Below are positions 20,853-29,866 of a stretch of 64,000 nt of DNA, in pieces. Below the pieces are notes generated by a model that did no database searches, was not told the DNA's origin, and worked only from the letters and a program-made list of their open reading frames with translations. The stretch comes from Trypanosoma brucei gambiense DAL972. Lineage: Eukaryota > Euglenozoa > Kinetoplastea > Trypanosomatida > Trypanosomatidae. The stretch spans positions 620,001 to 684,000 of the forward strand of contig NC_026741.1 in assembly GCF_000210295.1 (NCBI RefSeq). The letters are read 5' to 3'. Positions within the stretch are counted from its first letter, which is position 1. The number at the start of each line of letters is the position of its first letter. The position numbers and the translations under genes were made by a program.

Positions 20853-20910
20853 TGCATATATATATATATATATATATTTATTTGTTTATTTATTTATATA
20901 TATATATATG
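20853..20910. repeat. AT dinucleotide tracts in the RBP10 3' UTR
   Basis: Two (AT)n runs, at about 20853-20878 and 20895-20909, are separated by TTTATTTG-type sequence. Further (AT)n runs occur near 20740-20756, 22353-22366, 24594-24612 and 27326-27345. They are likely slippage-prone and may form hairpins in the transcript. Confidence 0.8.
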
Positions 20911-21025
20911 TATTCTTTGTACCTCCCTTTCGTTTTTACTTTGTTTTTGTTCTACCTTTTTTTTGTTTCTACTTTGTTTCTTGTTTTGTTTACTGTTAGT
21001 CACTCCTTACTATTTTTACCGCCTC

Positions 21026-21062
<37 letters not shown>
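21026..21062. repeat. (TTA)n trinucleotide microsatellite
   Basis: Twelve or so uninterrupted TTA units inside the RBP10 3' UTR, followed by a degenerate TTA/TTCC/CTAC stretch up to about 21122. It is a simple repeat with no coding role. Confidence 0.9.
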
Positions 21063-21063
<1 letters not shown>

Positions 21064-22840
21064 CTATTACTACTGCTATTGTTATTCCTATTCCTATTAC
21101 TACTGCTATTATTATTGTTATTTCTGGGGCTACTGCAGTGCTTTCCCTTTCTTTTTCTTTGGGTGTTCGCGTGGTTGAGATTGTGATGTGACTTCTGTTT
21201 GCTGACGATTGTTTGTTTCTATTTGATTGTGCCGGTGTCTGTTTTCCCCCACCCCCGTGCTGTCACGAAGAAAAACAAAAATTAAATTGAAAAGTTTTTA
21301 CTTCTCCTCGTCCAAAGCAATTGCTCTCCTCCTTCCTTTTCTCCACACGCGCACACGTACGTAGTGAACTAATCAAAGAGTGAAGAAATAAAAATAAAAA
21401 CACGCGTCGTGTTGTGGATCCCTTTTTCGGATCCAATTTGCGCTATTGCTTTTTTTTTTTGTTAGTATTATTGTTTTGTGTTTTTTTTTTCTTTTTCTGT
21501 GTGTGTAATATGATTTTGTCGCTTTTCATTCAGCGGAAGCAGACAGTAAAGTTATGGGCTCATATGCTTGCATGTGCATTCCATCCGATATTGCGCGGGA
21601 GTTGTTGTTTTGTTTTGTTTTTCACACCTTCGTCCCTTTTTTTTTTCTTTTTGGTTTTTATTGTTTGTATATATTTTCATATTTATGTACATATATTAGG
21701 AGCAAATGCATGCGTGTTTGTGCTTTAACGCCCATGTGTGCGCCCCTTGGCTTGCTTTCCCACAAATACCCTTTCGAAACGCCTTACGGAAGCGGGGACA
21801 ATATAATTAAGAAGAAAGGGAGATGAGGGGGGGAAAAAAAAAAGAGAGAAAGAGAAAGAGAAACACCAGCTCGTGGACATGAGGAGAGGAATCAAAAAAA
21901 AGACAATGAAATGAAATAAAGTTAAGTGAAGTGAATTGAAACGAGGTAAGAATTTAAGAAGTTAAGAAAGCTGGTGACCCGCCGTCGCTTTTCTACTTCA
22001 TTCCACTCTTTTTTTTTTTTCTTCTTTTCTTTTTTTTTTTTGCTAGTTTTTGATCCGCTTTGCCTTTGCATCTTATCTTTCCATTGCTCCCACTGTTTTT
22101 TTATTGTTTCTTTTTTTTCCCCCTGTTGTTGTCACCATTATTATGTCATGTTATGTCACCGGTACTACGACAGTTGCATTATGATAGTTATTATTTTTGT
22201 TCTTTCTTTTTTGTTCTCGTTTTGTGACGTTGATGTTTGGTTTCATTTTTATTTTTGCGGTTACCTTTTTGTTTTTATTCGCTTTTTTTTTCCTTTTTGG
22301 TTTATTTATTTGTACTTGGTGAAAAGGAAAAAAAAACAAAAAAAAAAAAATATATATATATATATAGATACAGAAGCAGAAGCAGAGGAAGAGAGAAGAG
22401 AGAAAGAGAGAATGAATGAATGAATACGATGAAGAAGATATTGGAATAGAGGTGGAAAGGGAGGAGAAAAAAAAGAGGAAAGGGTGACGCGGTTGAGTTG
22501 ACGGTAAACAAAACAGAAACGATAAGAAAAATAATGCACAAAATTCTTCCCCTTCTGTTCCTGTTTTTCGTTTTTTTTTGTTTGTTTTGTTTTGTTTCGT
22601 CTTCTGTTTGGTACCGCAGCACCCGTTACCATGGCCCTCAATATGTCTTTATTATCATTATTATTATTATTATCCGTTACTGTTATCCTTCATTGGCATG
22701 ATGTTTCTCCGCCGATATTTCACATCTTTTCATTGACTCTTATTATTTTTCACTTCATCCATGCCGACTCTGCAGTACTTGTAGAAATTTCATTGAAACA
22801 GTATTTTGACGAAAAGGAAGCAAGAAAGTTAAAAATTAAT

Positions 22841-22875
22841 GTAATGTAATGTAATGCAATGCAATGTAATGTAAT
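22841..22875. repeat. GTAAT/GCAAT pentamer tandem repeat
   Basis: Seven consecutive five-base units, GTAAT with two GCAAT variants, lie in the RBP10 3' UTR. The repeat is directly readable in the sequence and is probably length-polymorphic. Confidence 0.9.
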
Positions 22876-24214
22876 AAAAAAGTAATAACAATGACAAACC
22901 TAATAACTATCATAATTATAAGAGAAATTGAAAGAAAGGACAAGGTAGGGTGGAAAAGGAAGCAGAAGAGGGAGAAGGGGGTGAAAAAAAAAAAAAAATT
23001 AATTGTTTAAGGCTTGAGAAGGGAAAACGGCACTGTAGTAGAGAATGAGAAGGAATAAAAATAAGTGCGTGAGTAAATGGATGAATCAACAACTAAGTGA
23101 ATGAGCAATTTCATGTACACAAAAAAAAAAATGAAAAGACGTGTTTGACTCACAAAGGGGAGAAAGAATAGCATGAAAGGTAAATATTTGTGTCAGAATA
23201 AAAAAGAAACTAAGAATAAAAAAAGAAATAATAACAATAATAAAGTGAGGCAGAAAATGATGTTTCCACACCATTGGGATTGTTAAATGTTGCGATTTGG
23301 AGAGGAGGGAACGCGTGTTGGCTGACGTGGTGATGAGAATTTTTTTTTGTTTTGTTTGAGGGTCACACGTGTTCCCTCCTCTCCTTCTTTTGTTTTATTT
23401 TGTTTCCGCCCTCCCTCGTTCCCCCTTTTTGCGTTTCCCCTTTTTCTTTTTTTTCTTTTTTTTTTTTTCTGTTTTCCGTTTTCTGTTTTGTTTTTTTTTT
23501 TTTTGCATCCCATCGATTTGAGAGTTATAAAAGACGGGGAAAAGTGGAATGTTTCTGGTGCGACGAGAGCTGGACATGTAAAACACAAAGGGAAATTAAG
23601 GAAGTAAATAAAAGTAAAAAAAAAAAGAAAAGAAGAAAAACGAAAGAGAAAAAAGGGAAAAGGAAAAAAAAAAAAAGCACCCGAGTGGGTAGAGGATATG
23701 CTGGCAATAGTGTGGTCAGTTTATTTTAAAGAGGGAATATGTGGAGGGAAGGGAAATTTTTTGAATATAAATATTTACTCCCACAACATGCCGGAAATAT
23801 ATATTAATATTTGAAAAGAAAAAAAAAGAGAGAGAGAGAAAGAGAAAGAGATGGATTGGAAGGTAAGGTAAGGTAAAGAAGTAAAGTGAATGAAGCGCGT
23901 TGATAATAAATTAAGAGGAAATAAAAAATGTGAAGGATTTGAAGAAGTTTTGTTGGTGCTACTTTCAAGTGAAACTAAACAAAATATGTGAAGGACGTAA
24001 TCAATATTTATTTGTTTGATTGATGACGCTTTTATCCATCTGTCTTCCTTTTGCTTGTAATTTCACTTTTGTATTTTCCCTCCTTCCCCTCATCGTTTGT
24101 TTTTTCATACTTTTTTTACTTTTTTTTTGTGTTTGTATGGTTGGTTGTTCCGCGTAGTGCGTTTTAAAAAAAAAAAAGTATTGAATAGCATTGTTGTTCG
24201 TGGACCTGGCGTCC

Positions 24215-24222
24215 TATTTTTT
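24215..24222 (+). promoter_or_regulatory. UA(U)6 octamer in the RBP10 3' UTR
   Basis: TATTTTTT on the sense strand matches the UA(U)6 element reported as the RBP10 recognition motif, within the RBP10 mRNA itself. In such T-rich sequence one exact copy can arise by chance, so self-regulation is only a possibility. Confidence 0.35.
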
Positions 24223-26928
24223 GTTTTTTTGTTTTTGTTTTACTTTATTTTCACCTTGGATATGGGAATATGATAAAAATAAAATAATAATTAAAAAAAG
24301 GGGGAGTGAGGTTTAGTGAACAAACGAAAAGGAAGTCAAATGAAATAATAATTTCTTTATTAAAGTGGCAAAAGAACAAGAATGACGTTAACGATGAAAT
24401 GAGCTCCACATATGTCAGGTACTTGAAATCACGTAAAAGATAAAGAATGATTTAAAGGAAGATAAAAGAATATGAGGAATTAGAAAAGAGCAAGTAAGTA
24501 AGGGTAAGTATATTCTAAAGGAAATGCTACTTGTACTTATAATTAATGACAATAATAGGGAGGGCAAACCAAATATATAAATATAAATAAAGATATATAT
24601 ATATATATATATTTATATATGATTAAAGGAGCGAGAGAAAAGGGGGGGGGGCAGAAACGAACAAAATAAAGTTAGTGAAGGAAAAAAGAACTGAATAATA
24701 AGGTGCTTTCCTTACCGCATTTGTGAGCCACCCCTCATCCCCACATGTACGAGAGCATTTTTCATCGTTTTCGTTCCTCAACAAACTTTTGTGCGATGAG
24801 GTGGTGGATGAGGAGTGGCAGTGCCAAAAGTAAACAAATGGATCCATATTTCCATTTTTGTTACTTATGAATGTTCACACCTTATCTTGTTTTTTTTTAA
24901 GTTTTCAGCCTTTTTTTTTCGTTTTTTTCTTTTAAACTGTGTGTGTGAGCTCTTCTTTTTTTTTTTCGCTTCCTCCCACCCCCATTGCGGGATCCGCTTT
25001 GCAAAGAGGAAATATTTTGAGGTATGTGGAGGGCTCGCGTGTCCTCATATATGTAAGCAGCGCTTTTTTTTCGTTATGCTAATTTGAAAAGGAATTTTCA
25101 TGTATGTACATAGTTAATATAAAGAAATATATTTATATATTTATAATATACAATATATACAAGAAATATACATACATGTTTCTGTGACCGTCTATCTAAC
25201 TGTCTGACCATCTAATTGACTGACCGACTGGCTGTTTGTTTGTTGTTGTTTTTTTTTTTTCGTTTGCGTGTAAACATAGATACATCATAATGGAGTGGCC
25301 TCTCATGTGCATGTGCGGGTGCATCCATGTGTGCATGTCTCGTGTTTCCGTTTATTGTCATTATTATTGTTTGTATTCCTTGTTTCGCACCTTGTGTGTG
25401 TTTGCTTGTTCGTGTTCGCCTACTTTTTTTGCTTTTTGTTTTTTGTTTTTGTTTTTCCTCCTTCCCTTTTATGTGAACCATGGCTATCATTTCTTATTAT
25501 TACTGACATTATAGCTATTGTTATTGTTTACTGTTGCTACTGACATTCCTCCCTGGGTGAATTTCAATTATTTGTGATCTCCTTCTCGTGTTTTTTTTCC
25601 CATCTTCTTCAGTCTTTCCTTTTTCTTTCTTTTTTTTTGTTTGCTTCGTGTTGACGTTAGTTTTCTGTTTTTGATGTGCGTGCAGTTTTTGTTGTTTCAA
25701 CTAAATTAATTTTTCTGTTTTTTCCTTGAGGTCCTGCGCGCGGTGGCGAGAAAAAACAAAAGTAAATGTCAAATAATGGCTGGTTTTTCGACAAGGTTAA
25801 CAGAATTCAAAAGGAATAAACAGTTTTTAAAAGAGAAAAAAACGGTGATTAAAATATATATATTTAAAGCTGACAGATATACAAATACGTGTGTGATCCT
25901 GTGTGATTGTGTGTTTGTGCTCACATTAGAAAGTAAATAAACAAATTTAATGTACTTTTCTGCCGTCGAAACTTCCCTCCGCTCCCGTGTTTTGTCTTTG
26001 ACGTGATATCCAGTGTGCGGATGAGGTTGTTACCACTTTTCTTTTTGTTGTTGTTGTCGTTTCTTCGCTTTTTTTGGGGGGGGGGGTTTCAGTTCTTGGC
26101 TTTTGGCTTTATTATTGCCGCTTAATGGATGGAGAAGGGAGAGGGAGGCGATAGAAGCAAAGAAGAGTTCTGTTTGTTTGCTCGCTGCGGACTTCTGTTC
26201 ACTTTGATTTAATATCCGGAAAGGAGCAAAAAAAAAAAAAAAAGTATAATTCATTTGACATTTCTTGAGCAAGTCGTACAATGAGTGAGCATACAAATAC
26301 TTGCAGCATCCGTTCTCTTCCCTCCTTAATCTTTCTCAGACTCTTCCCCTGTCATCTACTTTATTGTTTATTGTACTGTTCCCTTTCTATTTTGTTTCTG
26401 TTTTCGTTTGTGTTTGTGTTAAATCCGATAATCATCAACAGCATCTAACCGGTATTTTGTTTTATCCGTGGTAACGAAAAGAAAAAGAAAAAAGAGAGAC
26501 AATAATATATCTCTGTTAATGCCCACGTTAAACTATATATTTTTGTAGGAAGGAGAGAAGAGGGTATGGACCTGTTAAGGGAATTACATATTTGTTCCCT
26601 TCTGTATGAACCACACTTACCTACGGTTTTTGTTGTTTTTTTTTGTCTTTGTTCCTCTTGTTTTGGTTTGGTTTTTTGGGGGGGTTTCGTTTCGTTTCTA
26701 TTTCCTTTTTTTCTATTTGTTTTACGTCTTTGATTGTCTCGTTGCGCGGGAAGAGGAATACGAGTAAGAGGAGAGAACAGAAGAAAAGAAAAGGAGACAA
26801 GGAGAAAAAGGAAATTTTGTTTATTCCTTATGCTTTCAAAACTTTTTTCCCGTATCAGTGTGCGTGTACGTGTGTGACTGCCTCGATACAACTGGTTTCA
26901 CTTTCGTGCCTTATCATCTGCTCCTTCT

Positions 26929-26994
26929 CTTTACCTCTTTTTTTTTCTTTTTTCTGTTCCTTTCATTCTGCTCTCACGTTCAACAACCACACAG
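26929..26994 (+). promoter_or_regulatory. Strong polypyrimidine tract and AG (trans-splice acceptor)
   Basis: About 60 bases of nearly pure C/T (with long T-runs) are followed by ACACAG ending at 26994. In trypanosomes such a tract drives trans-splicing downstream and polyadenylation about 100 bases upstream. It probably ends the RBP10 transcript and would add a spliced leader to an RNA covering the acetyl-CoA synthetase remnant. Confidence 0.55.
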
Positions 26995-27569
26995 TGAATT
27001 TTATTATTTATTAACTTTATTATTACGACAATATATATATATATACGGTCGCTACTGTTAGCTTACCGTCAATATCAGTAACCATGTCACGCGGTTCACA
27101 AATGTTAAATTTAATAACAGTAATAAAACAAATATACAATTGAATAGACGTGCAGAAGTTTCGAAGTGAAGTCGAAAGAGCAAAAAAGTTAAAGAAAAAA
27201 ATATGTAGAGGGTGGAGCCAACAATAACGTATGGGAGGAATGAATGTGCTTTATGTCCGTGACGGAGGCGTAAAATGATGATGAACTGAAGTTATGGAAA
27301 CTAACAAAATAAGGGAAAGGACATATATATATATATATATATATGCGTGCATATATTGTGCCGGAAGGAAGCGGAAATATACATTGAAGCATACCGGTGA
27401 AAAATTGAAAGTGCGGAACCCCGCGTCTCCGCGTAGTGTCACCTGTTATCCGCGCATTTTCTTAGGGTCTCTGCTTTTAGCGTTGCACATCACCTTTGCA
27501 ACAACGGAGTTATCGCCGTTTCACACCTGTGGCACAGATTTTCGTGGCTCCTTCATGACACTTATGCTC

Positions 27570-28160
27570 ACTTTACATCTCACCTGCCGTTTTTCATCAA
27601 AAGTAAAGACCTTCCGTAGGGATGTTGAGGAACGAAATGACGAAGTATTAAGTCTGTCGTCACTGCGGACAGCTTCTGGCGTGGCACCAAAACACTCCTA
27701 CTGAAAGAGCTCAGTGACGCCGCGCTCGCCATTTGTGAGGCAGAGGGCCACAACGTCCAGTGCCTCGTGTACGATCGGTCCAAACGGGAAAATGTTCCTA
27801 TGACAGAGGGCCGCGATGCGTGGTACAGCGACGTTGTAGAGACCCTCACGGCAAGTGAGCTCGCGGATTGCCCCGTTGTATGGATTGGGGCGGAGGATCC
27901 CCTTTTCCTCTTGTACACCTCTGGCAGCACTGGTAAACCCAAGGCAATCTTGCATACGCTGGGAGGTTACAATTCACTTTCTGTAATATGGTGCGCACAC
28001 AGAATGAACTGCAGTTTCACCGCAGGGGGGCTGCTGTATTTTCCTGGTCTTGAACCAAATTTGCGCTCTCCACGGCGGAGACACTAGACACACCCAACCC
28101 GGTCTGCGTTCGTCTTTGACCTCCCGTTTCAAGGGTGGCACGGCATTGATTATTCACCTC
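27570..28160 (+). pseudogene. Acetyl-CoA synthetase remnant (AMP-forming enzyme, degenerate)
   Basis: The plus strand encodes a fragment of the ANL/AMP-binding superfamily closest to acetyl-CoA synthetase. From 27,649 the frame reads VVTADSFWRGTKT, then LKELSDAAL, GRDAWYSDVV, and the phosphate-binding signature EDPLFLLYTSGSTGKPKAILHT at about 27,890-27,950. Upstream, a different frame (FRRDVEERNDEV, ending near 27,647) appears to continue the homology, so a one-base frameshift lies at about 27,648. Downstream, homology decays within about 200 bases and stops interrupt it; GGTALI near 28,135 may be a last trace. The active enzyme is about 650-700 residues, so most of the gene is missing, including the C-terminal catalytic lysine domain. 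No intact start exists. It is a decayed duplicate of the functional gene elsewhere. Confidence 0.8.
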
Positions 28161-28363
28161 TGCCATTTGGAACGGTCAGGCCATAATGTTCGACTCGCTC
28201 TCCTTAACCCCCCCCCCTCCCCCACCTGCAATCAGTCGGTGCCATGTTCGCCGTTGAGCGAAACTGATTTTTTTTTTTTTAGGTGAGTGGTGTTAACCTC
28301 TATTTTCGTGCCCTTTGTCTCCAATCCCACACTGTCTCTGCTGTCTATTTAGGAAGCCAACGA

Positions 28364-29461
28364 ATGGGTTGTCTCCCTCCCGACGATTTGGGGCCGTTTG
28401 TTTCAGACCATGTTGATGTTAACGAGGCGGAGCCTGTTCCCCTGAGTGACGAGGACCTCGATCTACTTGTGCGGTACTCCCTTCTCCCCACTGATGTCGT
28501 GAGAGAAGCGTGGGCCGTCTTCAACCACTACCGTGTAGTAGAGTGCCTCCGGGCCCAGCAGCGCCATTACGCTATGACAGGTCATTTACCACAGAAGTCA
28601 AGGGTGTCCATGTCAGCGAGGCCGTTTCCGGTGGCGGAATGTGGTGGGAAGCTCTTCACAACTCCGGTTAGGGCCGCCAGTGGCGATTGCAACGCGGTGA
28701 AAGAGGAGGAGAAGGCTCCAGTTAGTCCGAGAGATTGTGTGACCGGTGAAAATTCAGAATGCAGAAAGGAGGAAGTGGAGGTGGCGGTTTTGGGCGCGGA
28801 AGGCCTCCGGCAATTCTTTGAGGATACCGGAGCGCCGATCCCCACGCTTGAGGTGACTTCCTTTCTTCGGCGGATGTCACAGCCCCCTGTAGAGTACTTG
28901 CTGTACCAGCGTGCACTGGAAGAGAAACTGAGTGGCGCTGCAGCAGCTGCTGCACCTCCCAGAGAGGAATCGCCAGGGGTTGGCCAAAGAAAAAAGTCTC
29001 CACAAACTGATCAATCGAAGCACAACAAAGGCCAAAGTGTAGGGCGTGGTCAACGACCGAATAACAACACGAAATCGCTGAATATTCTCGTTGATGACCA
29101 CATCGACCTGTTGGAGGAACAGAGGGGTTCTGGAGGGGAAACGGTGACATTTCCGCTTTTCCTCTACATCTTGTCGAATGCTGAGTTGGGAAAAAATTTC
29201 ACCGCCGATGTCCGCGAGAGTGAAATAAATACCTTGTTTCGGACATTAGACGTGGATGGTGATGGCGTTGTTTCCGTGGACGATATCCAACGGCTACTGG
29301 AAGAGCGGTGCTCACTTGGAGACACGTTGTATGAAGACCGTGACATTCGGTACCTGCGAGGAATGAACCTAACTGAGCTGAAGGCTGCGCTGCGGGAGTG
29401 CGATGTTGACGAGGACGGGGCGGTGAGACTAAACGACTTTCGCTCAGTTTTGAGTTCGTGA
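28364..29461 (+). CDS. EF-hand calcium-binding protein
   Basis: A 365-residue protein whose C-terminal 90 residues form a calmodulin-like EF-hand pair. The first loop, DVDGDGVVSVDD, has all canonical Ca2+ ligand positions. The second, DVDEDGAVRLND, is also near canonical. The N-terminal 270 residues are acidic and lower in complexity (an Ala run near residue 190, Gly/Gln/Asn-rich linker) with no recognised domain. An apparent upstream extension begins at GTG directly after a T11-AG splice signal (28,270-28,282). I choose the ATG at 28,364 (MGCLPPDD), and a second acceptor (CTGTCTATTTAG) lies just before it. The start MGC invites a check for N-myristoylation/palmitoylation. The Ca2+-triggered partner is unknown. 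It lies close downstream of a pseudogene and upstream of an XRN gene. Confidence 0.88.
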   Translation: MGCLPPDDLGPFVSDHVDVNEAEPVPLSDEDLDLLVRYSLLPTDVVREAWAVFNHYRVVECLRAQQRHYAMTGHLPQKSRVSMSARPFPVAECGGKLFTTPVRAASGDCNAVKEEEKAPVSPRDCVTGENSECRKEEVEVAVLGAEGLRQFFEDTGAPIPTLEVTSFLRRMSQPPVEYLLYQRALEEKLSGAAAAAAPPREESPGVGQRKKSPQTDQSKHNKGQSVGRGQRPNNNTKSLNILVDDHIDLLEEQRGSGGETVTFPLFLYILSNAELGKNFTADVRESEINTLFRTLDVDGDGVVSVDDIQRLLEERCSLGDTLYEDRDIRYLRGMNLTELKAALRECDVDEDGAVRLNDFRSVLSS

Positions 29462-29866
29462 GCTATACACAGCATTAGTTTGCTAGAGTATATGCAATTA
29501 CCGGAGATCTCCAATTACCCTTACATATATATTATTTTTTCGACTCCTTTGTGAGTGGAAAAATTATGTAGGGTGGCAGGAGCTGAACTAATGTATAGAA
29601 CGTGGGTAAGAACATGGAAAGAAGGCAGTAACCGTCGTGAAAATGTTGTGCCGATGTGCACATTTGTGGGGCCTGATTTGTACTCGTCAGACGTGAGGGT
29701 CTACACCGCTGTTATACGCTGCGCTCACTCGCGCCCCCTGCCTTATCCTTTATTTCTTTCACATCCGCATTCTTTCATTTTCGTTTCTTTTTTTATTTTG
29801 CATGATGTCTTGTTCACGATAATCAATGTTAACCACCAATTTATCGGGTGGAGGGTCTTTGCAGAA
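29462..29866 (+). other. Intergenic region before the XRN gene
   Basis: About 400 bases with a pyrimidine-rich stretch at about 29,745-29,800. The nearest AG before the coding start is in TCTTTGCAG, ending at 29,864, two bases before the ATG. If used, the mRNA would have almost no gene-encoded 5' UTR. A frame open from GTG at 29,555 covers this region but starts without ATG. Confidence 0.45.

Larger units (their letters stand above)
19573..26900 (+). promoter_or_regulatory. Very long AT-rich 3' UTR of RBP10
   Basis: More than 7 kb follows the RBP10 stop without a credible gene. It is dominated by T-runs, A-runs, purine-only GA stretches and microsatellites. The numerous frames here translate to Phe/Leu/Ser- or Lys/Asn-rich low-complexity strings on both strands. 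The end is inferred: a strong polypyrimidine tract with AG at 26,929-26,994 should set polyadenylation about 100 bases upstream, near 26.8-26.9 kb. This gives a UTR of about 7.3 kb, in agreement with what I recall for this mRNA. Such a UTR is expected to hold multiple redundant elements for stage-specific stability and translation. Which segments act cannot be read from the sequence. Confidence 0.75.

Noticed and set aside
19639..27061. Dozens of ORFs of 60-150 codons on both strands in the RBP10 3' UTR
   Set aside because: They translate T-, A- or purine-rich low-complexity DNA into Phe/Leu- or Lys/Glu/Asn-rich strings, and complementary frames are equally open.
29555..29866. N-terminal extension of the XRN protein by 104 codons
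   Set aside because: It begins at GTG. XRN proteins begin with MGVP, which fits ATG 29,867, and the extension covers the splice region.
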